From JADJPL01 sp049315745 (GTDB lineage: Bacteria > Bacteroidota > Bacteroidia > Chitinophagales > Saprospiraceae), in assembly GCA_049315745.1 (NCBI GenBank), contig JBMOJO010000063.1, positions 1 to 17,208 of the forward strand: 17,208 nucleotides of DNA, in the 5' to 3' direction. Both the position numbers and the translations under genes were made by a program. Shown here piece after piece: positions 14,201 through 17,208 of the stretch. Numbering within the stretch: position 1 is the stretch's first letter; every line of letters starts with the position of its first letter. The notes under the pieces were generated by a model, which was given only the letters and a program-made list of their open reading frames with translations, was not told the DNA's origin and made no database searches.

Positions 14201-16893
14201 CCAGAATTCTGTCCCCCGGGCTTTATCTCCTCGAAGTACGCAATATCATCAATGGTTGCTCTGATACGGCTTCCGTCCGTGTGGAGGATGCTGTCGAGGT
14301 GCCCCTGGCCAAAGCGGGCAGCGACCGTGAGCTGCTCTGCGACGGAAAACCCGTCGAACTGGACGCTTCCGGATCGGGCAATTCCAGGCCCGTGCAGTAC
14401 TCCTGGCTGGACAGTCTGGGCAAACAGATCGCAGCAGGTGCTGCGGTGCAGGTCGGTAAAGCAGGAACGTACTACCTGAGGGTGAAGGAGGACGGCAGTG
14501 GTTGTACTGCAACGGATACGGTAAAAGTCTTTGCAACGACCAAATATCCGATTGTTGATGCAGGGCGCGACACTGCCCTCACATGCAGAAGCCCGGAGCT
14601 GCGCCTGACGCCCACCGTGAAAAATTCCCAGAATTTCAAAGTACAATGGACCGGTTTTGAAAGTGGATCGGCGGTGATTTTCGGGGATACCGTTTTGCAG
14701 CCGCTTGTATCCAGGCCGGGCCGCTTTGTCCTGAGGGTAGAAGACAGCGGGAGCAGATGCGTAGCTTTTGATACCCTGCTGATCGGGGAGGATAAAATTC
14801 CACCGGTCGTTGATGCGGGAAAAGCAGATACGCTTTCCTGCCGTAAGCCTGTCGGAACCCTTGTCGCTTCCGCGCCAGCCGGCGGGATTGCTTCGTTTTG
14901 GACGTTAAACGGAAAGCAATTCGGCACGGACAGCCTTACCGTCAGGGCCGCTGCGGCAGGTACTTATTATTTCAGGGCAACAAATACCAGGAGCGGCTGT
15001 TTTTCCACGGACTCTACGATGGTTACGTCGGTTATCGAAACGGTGTCGGTGTCTTCTGCGACAACCGACGCCAGGATAACCTGCTCCTCTGATGAAGTGG
15101 CGCTGCAGGCGGCAGCAACAGCGCCTTCAGGTAGCGCCAACTATCTTTTTAACTGGAGGGCAGGCCCTGGTGGGCTGATCCTTTCCGGTGGCAACACGGC
15201 AAATCCAAGGGTCAGGGGATCTGCTAAATATATCGTCGAGGCGACGAGCCCACTGAGTGGTTGCAAGGGGACGCTGGAGATATCGGTAGGGGCAGATACG
15301 CTGGTACCCGCTGCCAATGCCGGCAGGGATACCTTCCTGACCTGTACGCGCACGACGGTCACTTTAAGTGGTAATGGCTCTGCTACAGGGGCAGATATCC
15401 AGTATGCCTGGTCTGCTACGGGGACTACCGCAGCACCCAGCCCGTCAGGCGCAATCGCAGGTGCTGTTGTGGCCCCCGGGACGTATGTGCTCACCGTCCG
15501 GAACAATACCAATGGTTGCTTCGCAAGGGATTCCGTAAGGGTGACGATTGATACCCTAAGGCCTCAGGTGGCGATTGCGCCACCTTCCCCGCTCACCTGC
15601 AAGGTCGCGGAGATCACATTGGACGGAACCAACTCTGACCGGGGCGCTGTCTATACCGCAGCCTGGTCGGGCGTAAACGGGCAAGCTACGGCACCTGCGG
15701 GCAGCCCCTATCAGGCGAGGGTCAGCGCAGCCGGCGATTATCGCCTCCAGGTAACCGATAGCAGGAACGGCTGTACAGGTACGGCAGTAGCTACTGTTCC
15801 GGAGGACAAGGTAAAGCCGACGGTAAGCGTGGTCAGAAATGTTTTGCTGCCTTGTGCAGGGGCAGTAGTGAGCCTGAGCGGTGCAGGGTCCTCGGCGGGG
15901 CAAAATTTTGCTTATCTGTGGACTACCCTTGGTGGTACAGGTACGATCACCGATGAAACGACGCTCACTCCAAAAATCAATACTGCCGGCATCTACGGCC
16001 TGTTGATCAACAACACCGTGAATGGCTGTTCGGACACTGCCACTGTTAGCGCTGTGGTTGACCCCAATCTTGCCAAAGCGCAAGCGGGCGCAGATCAGGT
16101 TACCTGTACCGATGATGCACAGATCACTGCCGCCCTGCCTGCCGGATCTACAGGGGTATGGTCGAGTAAGACAGGGGCCTCCATCGAGATGCCCAACGAT
16201 TTCGTTACCGAGGTGTTCAGCCTTAAAGTAGGCCGGAACGTATTTGTCTGGACTTTGTCAAAGCCGCAATGCCCCAATTACAGCTCGGATTCCCTGATTA
16301 TTACCCGGGAAGAGCCACCCGTAGCCAATAACGACCAGGTCGTACTGGAATCCGGGCTGCGCCGTCTTGCCCTGAATGTCGTACAGAACGACCAGCTCAA
16401 TACCACTACGGGTACTTTGGTGAAAGTCATTGCAAGCCCGAAGATTGGGCGCATTGATTCGATTGCAGGGCCGGTAGTTGCCTACGCTATCGCCCCCCGG
16501 CTCTTCGGCACGGACGGCTTTACCTATCAACTTTGTAACCAGGCCTGCCCGACCCTCTGCGATACGGCGTCCGTACAGATAGATGTCAAGTTCGACCCCG
16601 AAGCTGCGCGGGAGCCGGTTGCCAATACCATTACCCCGAACGGCGACGGTACCAACGATGAGCTGCGGTTCGAAATCCTCGACTTCGCCGACCCGGAATT
16701 CTTCCCCGATAATGAAATCATAATTTTTAACCGCTGGGGGAATATTGTCTTCAAAGCCAGGCCTTATAATAATGACTGGAGGGGGCAAAATAGTGTCGGG
16801 CAGGAATTGCCCCACGCAACCTATTACTATATCCTGAGGCTGGATATTTCCAGGGGCTTGATTATCAAAGGGGATATTACGATAATCAAATAA
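11269..16893 (+). CDS. Giant multidomain surface protein: cohesin-like and Ig/PKD-like repeats, T9SS type B (CHU_C) sorting domain
   Basis: The protein is 1874 residues. Order: signal peptide (1-20, cleavage before QPTF); five cohesin-like modules (about 21-765); one SprB-like repeat (about 770-840, with VTCPNTADGTVSLKVEGGKG); ten Ig/PKD-like modules (about 842-1680); a Big_9/cadherin-like module (about 1681-1780, with VANND, VVQNDQ and LFGTDGFTYQL); and the gliding-motility-associated C-terminal domain (1783-1874, TITPNGDGTNDELRF, FNRWGNIVF and HATYYYIL). That last domain marks type B T9SS cargo, as in SprB-like adhesins, so the protein should reach the cell surface. The start is ATG at 11269; the frame extends to 11239 but those ten residues precede the signal peptide. 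It lies directly downstream of a PorP/SprF gene. Adhesion, matrix binding or gliding is inferred. No enzyme domain is seen. Confidence 0.9.
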   Translation: MKKIIIAAAIACMATAVSWAQPTFTFSSASPCTGEEFCVDITVKDFTDITSLKFPIRWDPKVIKLTGIGQFNLPSLTAANFDTTRSAEGLAFLDWQGLPCQAGTQAITREDGLRIFRLCFRAIGGFGANTFIEITDDQTLFDDPEPIVVRRPPACFNIGLIQRKSFISLCVRPLSLIGSNTKGNTGDLVCFDVGVSGFDALASLQFTMDYDSSVLQFSNILLTDKLRNLTRESFGTPDRPSIGKGRITMSWNWTDIQIPSITVPDSTVIFQACFNVVGRCESIGSLRFSSSLTPMEAIKIVQDTQYSIPTILVPGQLRVETCAPTGLQVIADCGPEVNFGNEVCVKVKARGMQNINQFTYLMNFNSNILRFKEVRTLASTVQIPNFNKTSHFNTLNAAKGVIGINWNAPVPTATANVADGTDIYEVCFEVIGLGGNAPVGFDPATAVVRRTGSNLNIGIAPSNCAVRIKQPESLLVRIAGAQGAPGDTVCLGLTAGNSLTGLTDLDFSLLWDPGHVRFTAVKNIQIPGANLTNFGTEGAEGGLLSLTWSSVAPVDLTIGTRLFDVCFQVAGKAPGEIGEKENCDEVALLEIPLVLEPRAVTVNSQGENIGIKFIPGEVCILNPVGFFLLIGKDAAYRGDTACVDFRVNGFTGITGAEFSITWAPSELRFARAIPRGLPGLQAANFNTANAGVGIVDFRWAGNPSGITLPDSALIFEVCYVPVGTAGKCVPIEVTARPTPSATTVTGQGSVYPLSGEACILDRLVITERVITPVTCPNTADGTVSLKVEGGKGNIFFFWESTPRQFTSKAIRLPVGKVAVTIFDESRPPLILRDSFEIKMTDTLPTANAGADRVLGCNPPFTLLSGSGSTGPQFAYSWSTTFGNLPGDLQKPSVIAGAAGDYYLTVFNRNTGCQVRDTVKVLPPNRPEAVVFSEQQFNCTADTIVLNAGRSSTGDSISYKWSPLDGGDIFPGDETKLLPRILSPGLYLLEVRNIINGCSDTASVRVEDAVEVPLAKAGSDRELLCDGKPVELDASGSGNSRPVQYSWLDSLGKQIAAGAAVQVGKAGTYYLRVKEDGSGCTATDTVKVFATTKYPIVDAGRDTALTCRSPELRLTPTVKNSQNFKVQWTGFESGSAVIFGDTVLQPLVSRPGRFVLRVEDSGSRCVAFDTLLIGEDKIPPVVDAGKADTLSCRKPVGTLVASAPAGGIASFWTLNGKQFGTDSLTVRAAAAGTYYFRATNTRSGCFSTDSTMVTSVIETVSVSSATTDARITCSSDEVALQAAATAPSGSANYLFNWRAGPGGLILSGGNTANPRVRGSAKYIVEATSPLSGCKGTLEISVGADTLVPAANAGRDTFLTCTRTTVTLSGNGSATGADIQYAWSATGTTAAPSPSGAIAGAVVAPGTYVLTVRNNTNGCFARDSVRVTIDTLRPQVAIAPPSPLTCKVAEITLDGTNSDRGAVYTAAWSGVNGQATAPAGSPYQARVSAAGDYRLQVTDSRNGCTGTAVATVPEDKVKPTVSVVRNVLLPCAGAVVSLSGAGSSAGQNFAYLWTTLGGTGTITDETTLTPKINTAGIYGLLINNTVNGCSDTATVSAVVDPNLAKAQAGADQVTCTDDAQITAALPAGSTGVWSSKTGASIEMPNDFVTEVFSLKVGRNVFVWTLSKPQCPNYSSDSLIITREEPPVANNDQVVLESGLRRLALNVVQNDQLNTTTGTLVKVIASPKIGRIDSIAGPVVAYAIAPRLFGTDGFTYQLCNQACPTLCDTASVQIDVKFDPEAAREPVANTITPNGDGTNDELRFEILDFADPEFFPDNEIIIFNRWGNIVFKARPYNNDWRGQNSVGQELPHATYYYILRLDISRGLIIKGDITIIK
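11338..13550 (+). repeat. Five tandem cohesin-like modules (protein level)
   Basis: Five diverged modules of about 146-154 residues share a pattern: a strand with [VAF]C[VFL], then a W/Y-D/A-P/S-x-[VL] strand (for example RWDPKVIKL, MDYDSSVLQF, LLWDPGHVRF), an AANF-like segment and W after it, then a strand with CF or CY followed by V/I-G. The first cysteines are at residues 38, 190, 344, 490 and 642 and the second at 119, 273, 427, 566 and 718, so each module has one Cys pair 76-83 residues apart. The pattern fits the cohesin fold; assignment is by motif, not alignment. Confidence 0.7.
13792..16308 (+). repeat. Ten tandem Ig/PKD-like modules with paired cysteines (protein level)
   Basis: Ten modules are spaced 81-87 residues apart. 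Each begins with a form of ANAGADRxLxC and, in units 1-9, ends with a form of NxxNGCxDTAxV. The first cysteines are at residues 856, 938, 1024, 1106, 1191, 1272, 1359, 1444, 1529 and 1613. A middle YxW motif (YSWST, YKWSP, YSWLD, YAWSA, YLWTT) and GxYxLxV before the second Cys fit a PKD/Ig-like sandwich. Units 2, 6, 8 and 9 have lost the AGxD motif. Unit 10 is the most diverged, ending KPQCPNYSSDSLII. Confidence 0.8.
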
Positions 16894-16982
16894 CGCAGCG
16901 TGCGTTGTCCGGCATGATAGGGCAGGCCGTACCGATGTGCCCGTCTAAAATAGCGGCGAAACTTTATACTGAGGCCGTGGGC
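16894..16982. other. Non-coding stretch after the giant gene
   Basis: No gene and no intrinsic terminator with a T-run is seen between the giant gene stop and the hairpin repeats that follow. If transcription ends here, the hairpin repeats themselves may do it. Confidence 0.5.
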
Positions 16983-17140
16983 GTTGTGTAAAAAGTCTTT
17001 TGCCGCCTTCGGCGGCAGAATATTCTTCTGAGAGGGGTTGTGTGAAAAGTCTTTTTACGGCGCTTCGCGCCAAATAATCTTTTAAGGGGTTGTGTAAAAA
17101 GGTTTTCCTTGGCGCTTCGCGCCAAATTAAATTTGGATGG
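16983..17140. repeat. Three tandem hairpin repeats of 52-54 bases
   Basis: Units at 16983-17036, 17037-17088 and 17089-17140 each begin GTTGTGTRAAAAG, followed by a T-rich patch, a GC-rich hairpin with TTC loop, an AT-rich stretch and a closing purine run. The stems are TGCCGCC/GGCGGCA (17001-17017), GGCGC/GCGCC (17059-17071) and TTGGCGC/GCGCCAA (17109-17125). Units differ in the stem bases yet keep pairing, which points to selection for structure or for a REP-like element. A 60-residue minus-strand open frame across it (16964-17146) is just the repeat read in one frame. Confidence 0.85.
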
Positions 17141-17208
17141 AGACATCTTTTTCGAATCCCCTCAAAACCCTAAGGTAAGCTACTGGGCATAAGCCATACG
17201 GACCATGT
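17141..17208. other. Window end, no feature recognised
   Basis: The last 68 bases show no recognisable gene. An ATG at 17204 is too close to the edge to judge. Confidence 0.4.

Noticed and set aside
16983..17140. CRISPR array
   Set aside because: Units are directly adjacent with no unique spacers, and differ inside the hairpin; no cas genes are present.
16964..17146. 60-codon minus-strand frame with repeated KTFxTTP segments
   Set aside because: The repetition is simply the three tandem DNA hairpin units read in one frame.

Overview
The window looks like chromosomal DNA from a member of the Bacteroidota, most likely near the Saprospiraceae (family level is inference). The evidence is two different type IX secretion system (T9SS) C-terminal sorting domains, a PorP/SprF-type outer-membrane protein, a CotH/lamin-tail surface protein, a polysaccharide-deacetylase-like protein of a type common in this phylum, lack of obvious Shine-Dalgarno sites, and several matches to the Bacteroidota -7 promoter element TAnnTTTG.

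Layout. Positions 80-3104 (plus strand) hold a polysaccharide-deacetylase-like protein, uracil phosphoribosyltransferase (upp), a strong intrinsic terminator, and exodeoxyribonuclease III (xth, GTG start). Positions 3144-4463 (minus strand) hold tatC followed 9 bases later by a small two-helix membrane protein. Positions 4681-7023 (plus) encode a 780-residue secreted CotH-kinase/lamin-tail protein with a type A T9SS sorting domain. queA (minus) ends 15 bases from it. A divergent intergenic region separates queA from a MacB/FtsX-type ABC permease (8426-9691, plus). After about 500 bases without a convincing gene come a PorP/SprF-family protein (10188-11153) and a giant 1874-residue surface protein (11269-16893). 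The window ends in non-coding DNA carrying three tandem hairpin repeats of about 52 bases.

How it fits together. The housekeeping genes (upp, xth, queA, tatC) are ordinary. The notable part is export: TatC for inner-membrane export of folded proteins, a T9SS type A cargo (CotH), and a porP/giant-protein pair that looks like a type B T9SS cargo with its own PorP/SprF partner. The giant protein has a signal peptide, five cohesin-like modules of about 150 residues, one SprB-like repeat, ten Ig/PKD-like modules of about 84 residues with paired cysteines, a cadherin/Big_9-like module, and a gliding-motility-associated (CHU_C) sorting domain. It is the best candidate for something new here: a disulfide-reinforced surface filament carrying cohesin-like modules. 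Individual module types are known; this combination, and what it binds, I cannot place. No rRNA, tRNA, CRISPR array, transposase or prophage gene was seen.
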